Notes under the pieces: model-generated
What the model saw: the letters and a program-made list of their open reading frames with translations, nothing else
The model's database searches: none
What the model was told of the DNA's origin: nothing
Made by a program: the position numbers and the translations under genes
Assembly: GCA_963717945.1 (NCBI GenBank)
Contig: CAVQXT010000003.1
Coordinates: forward strand, 434,001-498,000
Direction of reading: 5' to 3'
Length of the DNA: 64,000 nt
Source: FEN-299 sp963717945
GTDB lineage: Bacteria > Acidobacteriota > Vicinamibacteria > Vicinamibacterales > Fen-181
Shown here: positions 8,736 through 17,684 of the stretch, piece by piece
Numbering within the stretch: the stretch's first letter is position 1
How the letters are laid out: every line of letters starts with the position of its first letter

Positions 8736-9980
8736 TCACATGCCCGAGGCGGCGACGCAGGACTTGTCGAACGCGCGCTGGATGCGCCGCGGGTCGCCGA
8801 CGAGTGCAAGGAACTCGTTGAGGTATTTCCTGGCGTCCTGGCGAGTTCCCTGCGTGAGATCCGGGACGGCGTCGACAAGCGCCAGCAGGTCCGGCCCCTT
8901 CGCGCGAAGCGTCGCCAGAAAAGGCTCGAACTCCTTGGCGGCGCGGCACGGCCCCCGGTACAGGCGGTCGCGGACCGAGTAGATCCCGAGCCGTTTGTCC
9001 GTCAAGGCGTACCGGGTGTTGACCAGCCCGGAGTAGTCGAAGTCGTAGCCGATCGGGTAGAGCGTCCCGCCGCGGTCCGACACGATCTTGACGTTGTGCA
9101 ACGCCAGGATCGAGTAGTCCGTGTTGCCGATCATGAATTCCACGAGCGACATCCAGGTGAGCGTGTCCTGGTCGAGCAACTTGAACGTCCGATTGGGAAG
9201 CGCGGCGACCCGCCCCTCGAGCCGCCGGGCGAGCTCGTCGTCGTGCTCGACGAGAATCCCGTATCGGGGGACCGGTGTCCTCTTCCTCGCCGAGTCGACA
9301 TAGGTCGCCCTGACCAGGCGTGTCCTGAATGACTTCGGGGTCAAGGCGGCGTAGAGCCGGTAGGCCAGGTACTCGCTCAGCACGTACTGCTCGTAGTACT
9401 TCTCGTTCTCGCAATGGGTCACCAGCTTCAGCTCGCGCTGGCCGTCGAGGACCGTGCCCGACACGTCCTTCTTCGAGAACTCGAGCCGGAGCGGGACCAC
9501 CGAGCACACCCGCACGTTCCGGCGGGCGTGGCCGCGCGCGCTGAGCTGCACCGGGATCGAGACGGTCCTGCCGCCTTCCCCCTGCAGTCGCATCTCGCCC
9601 GGGAAGCGCCTGGTGCTGTTCTCGTCGCGCTCCCCGTTGATCGCGGTGAAGTCCGCGGTGAGCGTGAAGGCGAGCGGCTCGTCGCTCCCGAACAGCGGCC
9701 GGTTCTCGGCCTCGGCGCGGCTCGACGCCAGCTTCTCGGCGTCGGGCCACGGCTCGTTGAACTTGGCGAACGGGTCCTTTTTGGCGGGCGTCGTCGCGGC
9801 GGGCTTTTGCCCGGCCTGCTCCGAGAATCCCGGTTCGAGACCGGACGCCGCCGGCCCCGGCGTCGCGCGCGACGCGGCGGATGCCGCCGGGCTCGCGATC
9901 GCGGGGAACACGAGGCCAACGAGCGCGGCGACCACGCTCCCGGCCGCGAGCCGACGAACGGAGGCCGATCGACCCGCCAT
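8736..9980 (-). CDS. Secreted CotH-kinase-like protein of unknown function
   Basis: This 414-residue protein has a signal peptide and an Ala/Pro-rich linker. The central region resembles CotH-type atypical kinases: a LRLEFSKKDV strand, an ELKLVTHCEN stretch, a helix with YVLSEYLAYRLY, then NTDYSILALHNVKIV and YPIGYDFDYSG, which recalls the CotH DHN...PWDFD pattern. The assignment is by eye only. The ATG at 9980 was chosen because GGGAG sits about 7 nt upstream; the frame continues to a TTG at 10037. It diverges from the kinase-like pair at 10119. Confidence 0.7.
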   Translation of the reverse strand: MAGRSASVRRLAAGSVVAALVGLVFPAIASPAASAASRATPGPAASGLEPGFSEQAGQKPAATTPAKKDPFAKFNEPWPDAEKLASSRAEAENRPLFGSDEPLAFTLTADFTAINGERDENSTRRFPGEMRLQGEGGRTVSIPVQLSARGHARRNVRVCSVVPLRLEFSKKDVSGTVLDGQRELKLVTHCENEKYYEQYVLSEYLAYRLYAALTPKSFRTRLVRATYVDSARKRTPVPRYGILVEHDDELARRLEGRVAALPNRTFKLLDQDTLTWMSLVEFMIGNTDYSILALHNVKIVSDRGGTLYPIGYDFDYSGLVNTRYALTDKRLGIYSVRDRLYRGPCRAAKEFEPFLATLRAKGPDLLALVDAVPDLTQGTRQDARKYLNEFLALVGDPRRIQRAFDKSCVAASGM

Positions 9981-10118
9981 CGCCATACTCCCTGATGATG
10001 ATGACATCACCGTATGCCCGACGGGAGGTGAAGTCAACAGAGGTGCAGTCGGCCGGCGGCACGGCGTGGCGGGTGCGCTACAATACCGGCGCGCCCAACG
10101 GTTGGGGCAGGAGTTCCC

Positions 10119-10910
10119 ATGGCTGCTCGATCAGGTCGCCCACCCGGGAAGCCCGCGCCCAGGCGGGTCCGCGACCTGCTGCAACGGCACGAGAAGACGC
10201 GCGGGCTGCTCGTCGCGTTCGAAGGGCCTGACGGCTCCGGCAAGACGACGCAGCGCAAGCTTTTCGCGCGGTGGCTCGAGAGCGAGGGCCACGCCGTGCT
10301 CATTACCAAGGGCGGGGCGTCTCCGCTCATCAAGCCGCTGCTCGAGGCGCGTCGAAAGGCGCACGCCCTCAGCCCCGAAGAGCTCTGCCTGCTCCAGGCC
10401 GCCGACTTCCGGCATCGGCTCGAGCAGGAGATCCTCCCCGCGCTGTGGAGCGGCCAGGTGGTGATCGCCGACCGGTACCTCTTCACCGGCCTCGCGCGCG
10501 ACGCGGCCCGCGGCCTGGATCTCGACTGGGTGCTCCACGCGTACTCTCCGCTGTTCTGGCCCGACATCGTCTTCAACTTCACGGTGTCGCTCGACACGTC
10601 CACCAGTCGCGTCGCGTCCGCCCGCGCGCCGAAGTTCTACGACGCCGGCCAGGACGTGACCCACCTCCAGGACCCCATCAGCAGCTACCGGGCGTTCGCC
10701 TCGCGGGTGATGCGCGAGTACGAGAACCTGGCCGTGATCTTCCGGTTCGTCAACGTGGACGGCGAGCGGCCGATCTACGAACAGCACAAGCGCATCCGCC
10801 GGCTGTTCCAGGAGGGGCGGCGAACCGTGTGGGGCGAGTGGAACATCGAAGCGCTGACCGAGTGGCTCGACTGGGCCGCCGCGGTCCCGGAGGTGGGGCG
10901 TGAGTCGTAA
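10119..10910 (+). CDS. Thymidylate kinase-like P-loop nucleoside monophosphate kinase
   Basis: The 263-residue protein has Walker A GPDGSGKT (36-43), a DRY motif (118-120) at the base-binding arginine position, and the overall dTMP kinase layout. It is longer than standard Tmk (about 210) because of a basic N-terminal extension and a C-terminal arm, so its substrate may differ from dTMP. GGCAGGAG lies just before the ATG. It overlaps the next gene, a degenerate paralogue, by 11 nt, so the two proteins are probably made together. Confidence 0.82.
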   Translation: MAARSGRPPGKPAPRRVRDLLQRHEKTRGLLVAFEGPDGSGKTTQRKLFARWLESEGHAVLITKGGASPLIKPLLEARRKAHALSPEELCLLQAADFRHRLEQEILPALWSGQVVIADRYLFTGLARDAARGLDLDWVLHAYSPLFWPDIVFNFTVSLDTSTSRVASARAPKFYDAGQDVTHLQDPISSYRAFASRVMREYENLAVIFRFVNVDGERPIYEQHKRIRRLFQEGRRTVWGEWNIEALTEWLDWAAAVPEVGRES

Positions 10911-11469
10911 GGACCAGGCCTCGGGGCGGCTGATCGCCGTCGAGGGCACGCGGGGCGCCGACCTGCGCAAGGCGGCGAAAGCGCTCCGCCGGCGCCTGGT
11001 GTCGCGCAAGGTCCGTGTCGGGATCAGCTGGTGGGACGCGTCGGGAGCCTTCTTCGAGATGGGGCTGGGCAAGCGGAAGCACCGGGTGGCCTCGCCGCGC
11101 ACGCTCATGCTGCTCTACGCCGCCGACCTGCTGTTCCGGCTGCGGTGGGAGATTCGCCCGGCTCTCGCGGAGGGCGGCACCGTGATTGCGGCTCCCTACC
11201 TCGAGACCGCGGTCGCGCTCGGCCGCGCGTGCGGGCTGTCGCGGAACTGGCTGGCGTCGCTGTTCAGCTTCGCGCCGCCGCCCGACGTCTGCCGTCGCAT
11301 CGAGGAGCGCAGGAAGGCCGCGGGCTGGAAGGGCAATGCGCAGGCCGGGTTCGCCGAGTTCTCGAGCGCGGCGCTGGACGCGGGGTCGCCGTCGTTCGAA
11401 CCGGTCCGCCTGCGCCGGGAGACGATCGCGCTCCTCGACAAGTCTGCCAGGCGCGGGCGCGTCACCTGA
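10900..11469 (+). CDS. Degenerate thymidylate kinase-like paralogue (probable pseudoenzyme)
   Basis: The 189-residue protein aligns by eye with the preceding kinase. RLIAVEGTRGADLRKAAKAL replaces the Walker A segment (no GK[ST]), and GGTVIAAPYLETAVALG matches the partner's SGQVVIADRYLFTGLAR with DR changed to AP. Both the phosphate-binding lysine and the catalytic arginine are therefore missing, while the fold-defining segments remain. An 11-nt overlap with the active-looking kinase suggests a regulatory or heterodimeric subunit. Its 3' end overlaps the convergent phospholipase gene by 8 nt. Confidence 0.72.
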   Translation: MSRKDQASGRLIAVEGTRGADLRKAAKALRRRLVSRKVRVGISWWDASGAFFEMGLGKRKHRVASPRTLMLLYAADLLFRLRWEIRPALAEGGTVIAAPYLETAVALGRACGLSRNWLASLFSFAPPPDVCRRIEERRKAAGWKGNAQAGFAEFSSAALDAGSPSFEPVRLRRETIALLDKSARRGRVT

Positions 11470-12313
11470 CGGGCCTGGCGCGCCCAGGGGCCGGTCCGCC
11501 CGCCAGGCGGCGGAAGACGCGGTCCATCTGCCCGAGGCATCGGGGGTCGTGAACGACCACCGCAACCTCGCGCCTGAAGTCCAGGCTCAGCGCCGAGAGC
11601 GACAGGCTGCCGAGGGCGCCGATCTTCCCGTCGACGAGCAGCATCTTTCCGTGCGGGATGTACTGCCCGAGCCCCTCCCGGCCCAGCACCGTCACCTCCA
11701 CGCCCTCCGCCCGCTTCGTCTTCAACAACTGCAGGATGGCGGGGTCGGTCACCTTCGGATCGACGATCCGGATGCTGCGCCGCGCCTGGTCGAGCAGCCG
11801 CGTCAACGCGCGGCGGGCGTGCTCGGGCCCGACGATGAGCCGGCTGCCGAGGCGGGAGGGCGGCGACGAACCCGCGCCGCGGGAATCGGCCGCGAACAGC
11901 CGCCGCAATCCCGCGACCACCGCCGGGTCGTGGGTGGTCAGCAGAAAGTCGCAGGTGCTGGTGAAGCACCGCCGGGTGAAGTTCAACGACGCGACGAGCG
12001 CCGGGCCGTCGTCGGCGACGAGGTACTTCGCGTGGTACTTGACGACCGGATCGGCAAAGCGGTACAGCGACGCGCCCATGCTCTCGAGGACGCCCCACAG
12101 CTCGTCGAGGCGCTTGGTCCCCCCCTTGGCCCGCGGCGTGACCAGCACCGACACGTCCACGCCGCGCTTGAGCGCCGCCCCGATCGCGTCCAGGATCCGG
12201 AAATCGTCGCATCGGAAGAGCGACAGGACCAGCCGTTCCCGCGCCCCGCCCATGACGCGGAGCACCGAGGACGCCCGCTGGTTCGCGGTGAAGACGAAGC
12301 GCTCGGCCTGCAT
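11462..12313 (-). CDS. Phospholipase D-like protein with two HKD motifs
   Basis: The 283-residue protein has two complete HxKx4D motifs, HAKYLVAD (His94, Lys96, Asp101) and HGKMLLVD (His221, Lys223, Asp228), each followed by a Ser/Leu-rich stretch as in cardiolipin synthase/PLD enzymes. No signal peptide or membrane segment is seen. The ATG at 12313 follows the stop of the upstream ABC transporter gene by 2 nt; an ATG at 12343 inside that gene is also possible. Phosphodiester or phosphatidyl transfer is the family reaction; the substrate is unknown. Confidence 0.85.
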   Translation of the reverse strand: MQAERFVFTANQRASSVLRVMGGARERLVLSLFRCDDFRILDAIGAALKRGVDVSVLVTPRAKGGTKRLDELWGVLESMGASLYRFADPVVKYHAKYLVADDGPALVASLNFTRRCFTSTCDFLLTTHDPAVVAGLRRLFAADSRGAGSSPPSRLGSRLIVGPEHARRALTRLLDQARRSIRIVDPKVTDPAILQLLKTKRAEGVEVTVLGREGLGQYIPHGKMLLVDGKIGALGSLSLSALSLDFRREVAVVVHDPRCLGQMDRVFRRLAGGPAPGRARPVR

Positions 12314-12315
12314 GA

Positions 12316-14040
12316 TCAACTCCCGGAGTCGAAGACGGTCCATCCCTTCTCGAGCTCGACCTGCATGTCGCAGACCGCCAGCGTGTCGAGCCGGTGGGCG
12401 ATCATGAACGTCGTCCGGCCCTGCATGAGCCGCTGCATCGCCTCCAGGATGATCGCCTCGGTCTTCACGTCCACCGAGCTGGTCGGCTCGTCGAGGATGA
12501 GGATGGGCGCGTCTTTCAGGAAGGCGCGGGCGAGCGAGATGCGCTGGCGCTCGCCGCCCGACAGGCGCATGCCGCGCTCGCCGACCGGCGTGTCGAATCC
12601 GGCGGGCAGCGCGGTGATGAAATCGTACGCGTTGGCCAGGCGCGCCGCCTCGTACACCTCGTCGCGGCTCGCGCCCTCCCGGCCGTAGGCGATGTTCTCG
12701 GCGATGCTCGTCGAGAAGAGCAGCTGGTCCTGCAGCACGAGCGCGAACTGGCGGCGCAGATCCGCGAGGTGGTAGTCGGGCAGGTCCACGCCGTCCAGCC
12801 GGATGACGCCGCTGGTCGGGTCGTAGAATCGCATCAGCAGGCCCATCAGCGTGCTCTTGCCGGCGCCGGTCATGCCCCGGATGCCGACCCTGGTTCCGGG
12901 CGGCGCCGCGAACGAGATGCGGTGCAGCACGGGACGGTCCGAGTCGTAGGCGAACGACACGTCGAGGAACAGGAGGTCGCCGCGCGCGCGCCCGATGCGT
13001 ACCGCGTCGCGGCGCTCGGCGACCTCGGGCAACTCGTCGAGCAACGCGAAGGCGCGGTCCGCGCTGGCGAGGGCCGCCTGCAGGTCGGCGGTCTTCTTGC
13101 TGAGCGTCTTGAGCGGCTTGTAGATCTGCTGCAGATACGCCATCACGAGCAGCAGGTTGCCGAGCGAGAGGCTGCCGGCCCGTACCTGCTGCACGCCGAT
13201 CAGCAGCGCGGCGGCGCTGCCCGCCGCCATCGCCACGCCGACGAAGACGTCGAAGGCCCCCTGCAGCGCGGCCACGTCGACCTCTCGCCGAACGCGAGTG
13301 TTGGATTGTTCCAGGAATCGGTCGTGCTCGCGGTCCTCCCGGCCGAACGCCTTGACGACGCGCACCGACGCGAGCACCTCCTGCACGACGCCCATCGCCG
13401 AGCTGTCCAGCTTCTTGATTTCCTTCCAGCGTCTCCTCAGGCGCGGCCCGAACGTGCGGACGAGCACGAACAGGACGGGGCTGACCGACAGCGCCACGGC
13501 GGCCAGGCGCCAGTCGATGCGCACGGTGACGTAGATCATCGCCACCAGTGTGACCGCGGCGCCGCACAGCGGGATGAGGCCGTCGATGAGGACACGCTGG
13601 ATGGACGGGGCGTCGTACTGGATGCGGTAGGTGGAGTCCGACGTGCCGCGCGTGTCGTGGTAGGAGAGCGACAGGCGCTGCACGTGACGGAACAGCCGGG
13701 AGCGGAAATCCTGCGAGAGCTTCTCGCCCGTATACGTCTGGAGCAGCCCCGTCGTCAGTTCCTGCAGCGAGCCGAGGAGCGCGGTCGCGAGCATGAGGCC
13801 GGCGGCCACCGTCAGGAGCGCCGTCGGCGACGCCACGATGTGGCCCGGGAGCAAGGCGTTGAGCCAGGCCGGGAGCGGCTTGGAGCCGATCACGGTGTCC
13901 ACGGCGATCTTCAGCGGGAGGGGCACGAGCAGGGCGAGCGGCGTCGACAGCAGTTGCAGGAGGAGGATGCCGGCGATATGCCCCCAGTAAGGCCGTGCAT
14001 ACGCCCCGAGCCGGCGGTAGAGCGCCAGGTGCGCCGCCAT
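12316..14040 (-). CDS. ABC exporter half-transporter (fused membrane and ATPase domains)
   Basis: The 574-residue protein has an N-terminal six-helix exporter domain (about 1-310) and a C-terminal ATPase with GMTGAGKST (Walker A), LSGGERQR (signature), ILILDEPTS (Walker B) and IAHR (switch histidine). This is the MsbA/ABCB-type layout, so it probably acts as a homodimer exporting a lipid, peptide or drug. The phospholipase D-like gene follows immediately, which makes a lipid-related substrate attractive but unproven. Confidence 0.92.
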   Translation of the reverse strand: MAAHLALYRRLGAYARPYWGHIAGILLLQLLSTPLALLVPLPLKIAVDTVIGSKPLPAWLNALLPGHIVASPTALLTVAAGLMLATALLGSLQELTTGLLQTYTGEKLSQDFRSRLFRHVQRLSLSYHDTRGTSDSTYRIQYDAPSIQRVLIDGLIPLCGAAVTLVAMIYVTVRIDWRLAAVALSVSPVLFVLVRTFGPRLRRRWKEIKKLDSSAMGVVQEVLASVRVVKAFGREDREHDRFLEQSNTRVRREVDVAALQGAFDVFVGVAMAAGSAAALLIGVQQVRAGSLSLGNLLLVMAYLQQIYKPLKTLSKKTADLQAALASADRAFALLDELPEVAERRDAVRIGRARGDLLFLDVSFAYDSDRPVLHRISFAAPPGTRVGIRGMTGAGKSTLMGLLMRFYDPTSGVIRLDGVDLPDYHLADLRRQFALVLQDQLLFSTSIAENIAYGREGASRDEVYEAARLANAYDFITALPAGFDTPVGERGMRLSGGERQRISLARAFLKDAPILILDEPTSSVDVKTEAIILEAMQRLMQGRTTFMIAHRLDTLAVCDMQVELEKGWTVFDSGS

Positions 14041-14148
14041 CGTTCCTCCGTCCGCGGAGCCATTCGCGCGTGGGCGCGCTCACCTCCGCCGCCGCACGCG
14101 GAGAGACGGCGACCATTCTACTCGCGTCCACGGACAATTCCACCGCGG

Positions 14149-14178
14149 TTGACCCCCTCTCGATCCATTCGGTAAACT
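14149..14178 (+). promoter_or_regulatory. Candidate sigma-70 promoter for aconitase
   Basis: TTGACC (14149-14154) and TAAACT (14173-14178) are separated by 18 bp, about 135 bp upstream of the aconitase start. The long leader would contain the palindrome at 14215-14292. Confidence 0.4.
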
Positions 14179-14214
14179 CGCGAGACGCACTCACGCCAGT
14201 AGAGTTGCCGCAAT

Positions 14215-14292
14215 CAGGGGTCGGATCGGTTTTCCCGACTTACAAGTCCGGGCTTTCAATATTGTCATCCGGGAAAACCGCTCCGACCCCTG
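14215..14292. repeat. Long inverted repeat in the aconitase leader (REP-like)
   Basis: Arms of 23 nt (14215-14237 and 14270-14292) pair with a single mismatch around a 32-nt loop that could form its own small stem. The outer ends read CAGGGGTCGG/CCGACCCCTG. The element lies between the divergent ABC exporter and aconitase genes, ending 19 bp before the aconitase start, so it is either a mobile palindrome or a structured leader. Confidence 0.75.
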
Positions 14293-14311
14293 GGGCCGCA
14301 CGGAGGAATCA

Positions 14312-16249
14312 ATGGGCAGTTCCGTGACACGGAAGATCATCGAGGCGCACCTGGTCGAGGGCCGGTGGGCGGCCGGCAGCGAAATCGCCATCCGCATCGA
14401 CCAGACGCTCACGCAGGACGCCACCGGGACGATGGCCTACCTGCAGTTCGAGGCGATCGGCATCCTGCGCGTGAAGACCGAGCTGTCGGTCAGCTACGTG
14501 GACCACAACACGCTCCAGAGCGACTTCAGGAACGCCGACGACCACAGCTACCTGCGCACCGTCGCGGCGAAGCACGGCGTCGTGTTCTCGCGGCCGGGCA
14601 ACGGGATCTGCCACCAGCTCCACCTCGAGCGCTTCGCCCGCCCCGGCAAGACGCTGATCGGCAGCGACAGCCACACGCCCACCGCGGGAGGGATCGGCGC
14701 GCTCGCGATGGGCGCCGGCGGCCTCGACGTCGCCTGCGCGATGGCCGGCGAGCCGTTCCGCATCAAGGTCCCCAAGGTCGTGGGGATCAAGCTCACCGGC
14801 GACCTGCGCCCCTGGGTCTCGGCCAAGGACATCATCCTCGAGCTGCTGCGCCGCGTGGACGTCAAGGGCGGCGTGGGCAGGGTGTTCGAGTACTTCGGCG
14901 AGGGCGTGAAGCGGCTCTCGGTTCCCGACCGCGCCACCATCACCAACATGGGCACCGAGACCGGGTGCACGACGTCGATCTTCCCGAGCGATCGCGTCAC
15001 CAAGGCCTTCCTCAAGGCGCAGGGACGCGAAGACCAGTGGGTGCGTCTCGAGGCCGACCGGCGCGCGGGGTTCGACGAGGTGATCGAGATCGACCTCGGC
15101 GCCCTCGAGCCGCTGGCCGCCACGCCGCACAGCCCGGGCGCGGTCAGGTCGATCCGCGAGATCGGGAAGATCCCGGTCCAGCAGGTCTGCATCGGATCGT
15201 GCACCAACTCGTCGCTCAGGGACATGAAGGTGGCGGCGGCGGTGCTGAAGGGCAAGACGATCGCCGAGACGCTGCACCTGACGGTGAGCCCCGGCAGCCG
15301 GCAGGTGGTCGAGCACCTGGCCGCGGCCGGCGACCTCCGGGACCTGGTGGCGGCCGGCGCGCGCATCCTCGAGAACGCCTGCGGCCCGTGCATCGGGATG
15401 GGCGCGGCCCCGCCGTCCGGCGCGGTGTCGGTGCGCACCTTCAACCGCAACTTCGAGGGGAGGAGCGGCACCAAGGACGCGGCGGTCTACCTCGTGTCGC
15501 CCGAGGTCGCCGCGGCGACGGCGCTCAGCGGCGCCCTGACCGACCCGCGCGACCTGGGCGCGGCGCCCGCGATCAAGCTGCCGAAGCGGTTCTTCGTCAA
15601 CGACAACATGTTCCTCCAGCCGCTGGACGAGGCGGCGGCGCCCGGCGCCGCGATCCTCCGCGGGCCGAACATCGCGCCGCTGCCGGCCTTCCCGCCGCTG
15701 CCCGACGTCCTCGAGGGGCCGGCGCTGCTGAAGGTGGGCGACAACATCACGACCGACCACATCATGCCGGCCGGCGCGAAGGTGCTGCCGCTCCGGAGCA
15801 ACATCCCCGAGATCTCGAAGTACGTCTTCGAGGCGGTGGACCCGACCTTCGCCAGGCGCGCCAGGGACGCCGGCGGCGGGTTCATCATCGGCGGCGACAA
15901 CTACGGCCAGGGCTCGAGCCGCGAGCACGCGGCGCTCGCGCCGAAGTACCTGGGCGTCAAGGCGGTCATCGTCCGGTCGTTCGCGCGGATCCACCTGGCG
16001 AACCTGATCAACTTCGGGATCGTGCCGCTGACGTTCACGAACCCGGCCGACTACGACGCGATCGAGCCCGGCGACCAGCTCCAGGTGATCGTCGGCAACC
16101 TGCAGGGCCGCGTGGTGCTCCGGAACGTCACCGACGGCACGGAGGCCGAGCTGGCGCACGCGCTGTCGCCGCTCGACGCCGAGATCCTCAAGGCCGGCGG
16201 CAAGCTGCCGTGGATCAAGGCGCGGACAGCAGAAGGCTCTCGGCTCTAG
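14312..16249 (+). CDS. acn: Aconitate hydratase (short bacterial/mitochondrial-like form)
   Basis: The 645-residue protein has the aconitase signatures GSDSHTPTAGGIG, CIGSCTNS and ACGPCIGMG, which supply the three [4Fe-4S] cysteines, and a C-terminal swivel domain with GGDNYGQGSSREHAA. It would convert citrate to isocitrate in the TCA cycle. It is shorter than AcnA (about 890) and belongs to the compact family. GGAGG lies 6 nt before the ATG. The isocitrate dehydrogenase gene follows 83 bp downstream, so the two consecutive TCA steps are probably co-expressed. Confidence 0.95.
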   Translation: MGSSVTRKIIEAHLVEGRWAAGSEIAIRIDQTLTQDATGTMAYLQFEAIGILRVKTELSVSYVDHNTLQSDFRNADDHSYLRTVAAKHGVVFSRPGNGICHQLHLERFARPGKTLIGSDSHTPTAGGIGALAMGAGGLDVACAMAGEPFRIKVPKVVGIKLTGDLRPWVSAKDIILELLRRVDVKGGVGRVFEYFGEGVKRLSVPDRATITNMGTETGCTTSIFPSDRVTKAFLKAQGREDQWVRLEADRRAGFDEVIEIDLGALEPLAATPHSPGAVRSIREIGKIPVQQVCIGSCTNSSLRDMKVAAAVLKGKTIAETLHLTVSPGSRQVVEHLAAAGDLRDLVAAGARILENACGPCIGMGAAPPSGAVSVRTFNRNFEGRSGTKDAAVYLVSPEVAAATALSGALTDPRDLGAAPAIKLPKRFFVNDNMFLQPLDEAAAPGAAILRGPNIAPLPAFPPLPDVLEGPALLKVGDNITTDHIMPAGAKVLPLRSNIPEISKYVFEAVDPTFARRARDAGGGFIIGGDNYGQGSSREHAALAPKYLGVKAVIVRSFARIHLANLINFGIVPLTFTNPADYDAIEPGDQLQVIVGNLQGRVVLRNVTDGTEAELAHALSPLDAEILKAGGKLPWIKARTAEGSRL

Positions 16250-16332
16250 GCTCCGGGCTCCCGGCGGTGTCCGGCCCCGGGGCCTGGCGTCAGGCGGCAG
16301 GCGTACGGCGTAAGCCGTTCAATGAGGCGACC

Positions 16333-17535
16333 ATGACCAAGATTGCGATGAAGACCCCGCTCGTGGAGATGGACGGCGACGAGATGACGCGCGTCCTCTG
16401 GGCGTGGGTGAAGGACAAGCTCATCCTCCCCTACGTGGACCTGAAGACCGAGTACTACGACCTCGGCCTGAAGCACCGCGACGACACCGACGACAAGGTC
16501 ACGCTCGACGCGGCCGAGGCGAACAAGCGCCTCGGCGTCGGCGTCAAGTGCGCGACCATCACGCCGAACCACGAGCGGGTGAAGGAATACACGCTCAAGC
16601 AGCAGTGGAAGAGCCCGAACGGCACGATCCGCGCGGCGCTCGACGGCACGGTCTTCCGCAAGCCGATCCTCGTCCCGAACGTCACCCCCAGCGTCGCGAG
16701 CTGGAAGAAGCCGATCATCGTCGGCCGCCACGCCTACGGCGACGTCTACAAGAACGCGGAGATCGCCGTGCCCGGCCCCGGCAGGGGCGAGCTGGTGTTC
16801 ACCGGCGCCGACGGCCAGGTCCAGCGCGTCCTCATCCAGGAGTTCGAGGGCCCGGGGATCCTCCAGGCGATCCACAACACCGAGAAGTCGATCCGGAGCT
16901 TCGCCAAGTCGTGCTTCAACTACGCGCTCGACGAGAAGGTGGACACGTGGTTCGCCACCAAGGACACCATCTCGAAGATCTACGACCAGACGTTCAGGCT
17001 GCTGTTCGAGGACGAGTTCGCCAAGGGCTACCACGAGAAGTTCAAGGCGGCCGGCATCGAGTACTTCTACACGCTCATCGACGACGTCGTGGCGCGGGTC
17101 ATGAAGGGCGAGGGCGGGATGCTGTGGGCGTGCAAGAACTACGACGGCGACGTCATGTCCGACATGGTCGCCTCGGCGTTCGGCAGCCTGGCGATGATGA
17201 CCTCGGTGCTCGTGGCGCCCGACGGCTGCTTCGAGTACGAAGCGGCGCACGGCACGGTGCAGAAGCACTACTACAAGCACCTCAAGGGGGAGAAGACGTC
17301 GAGCAACTCGATGGCGCTCATCTTCGCCTGGACCGGCGCGATGCGGAAGCGCGGCGAGCTCGACCGGCTGCCCGACCTGGTGGCCTTCGCCCACAGGCTG
17401 GAGCAGGCGTCGCTCCAGACGATCACCGACGGCGTGATGACCGGGGACCTGGCGCGCCTCGCCACCCCGCCGGCGAAAAGCGTCGTGGCCAGCGAGGAGT
17501 TCCTGGACGCCATCGCGCAGCGGCTTCGCGGGTAG
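16333..17535 (+). CDS. icd: NADP-dependent isocitrate dehydrogenase
   Basis: The 400-residue protein matches the homodimeric NADP-IDH class found in eukaryotes and some bacteria: VEMDGDEMTR near the start, the substrate-binding segment SPNGTIRAALDGTVFR, and YEAAHGTVQKHYYKH in the cofactor region. It oxidatively decarboxylates isocitrate to 2-oxoglutarate in the cytoplasm and makes NADPH. It follows aconitase in the same direction. A palindromic intergenic repeat begins 9 bp after its stop. Confidence 0.95.
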   Translation: MTKIAMKTPLVEMDGDEMTRVLWAWVKDKLILPYVDLKTEYYDLGLKHRDDTDDKVTLDAAEANKRLGVGVKCATITPNHERVKEYTLKQQWKSPNGTIRAALDGTVFRKPILVPNVTPSVASWKKPIIVGRHAYGDVYKNAEIAVPGPGRGELVFTGADGQVQRVLIQEFEGPGILQAIHNTEKSIRSFAKSCFNYALDEKVDTWFATKDTISKIYDQTFRLLFEDEFAKGYHEKFKAAGIEYFYTLIDDVVARVMKGEGGMLWACKNYDGDVMSDMVASAFGSLAMMTSVLVAPDGCFEYEAAHGTVQKHYYKHLKGEKTSSNSMALIFAWTGAMRKRGELDRLPDLVAFAHRLEQASLQTITDGVMTGDLARLATPPAKSVVASEEFLDAIAQRLRG

Positions 17536-17544
17536 CCGTTCCCT

Positions 17545-17619
17545 GTAGTGGCCAGTTGTCAGTGGTCGGTTGTCAGTCTGTCCCGCGTGACAGACTGGCA
17601 ACCGGCAACTGACCACTAC
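17545..17619. repeat. GTCACGCGTGAC-type palindromic repeat, copy 1
   Basis: A 75-bp imperfect palindrome starts with GTAGTGGCC and ends with GACCACTAC. Its core is CAGTCTGTC, a CCGCGT spacer, then GACAGACTG. It lies between convergent genes (icd and the aldehyde dehydrogenase). Related copies lie at 21202, 41962 and 53520. Confidence 0.75.
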
Positions 17620-17684
17620 GCGGGCCCGCGAGAACTCGGAGGCCGTGAAGGACCGCCCTGCGGCGAGCGGCTCCCGTTCCTGCC

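Noticed and set aside
9981..10037. TTG start for the CotH-like protein
   Set aside because: The ATG at 9980 has a better placed GGGAG and begins a proper signal peptide.
12344..14194. Extension of the phospholipase D-like gene on the minus strand
   Set aside because: The open frame lies over the ABC exporter gene in another frame and has no recognisable domain; high-GC artefact.
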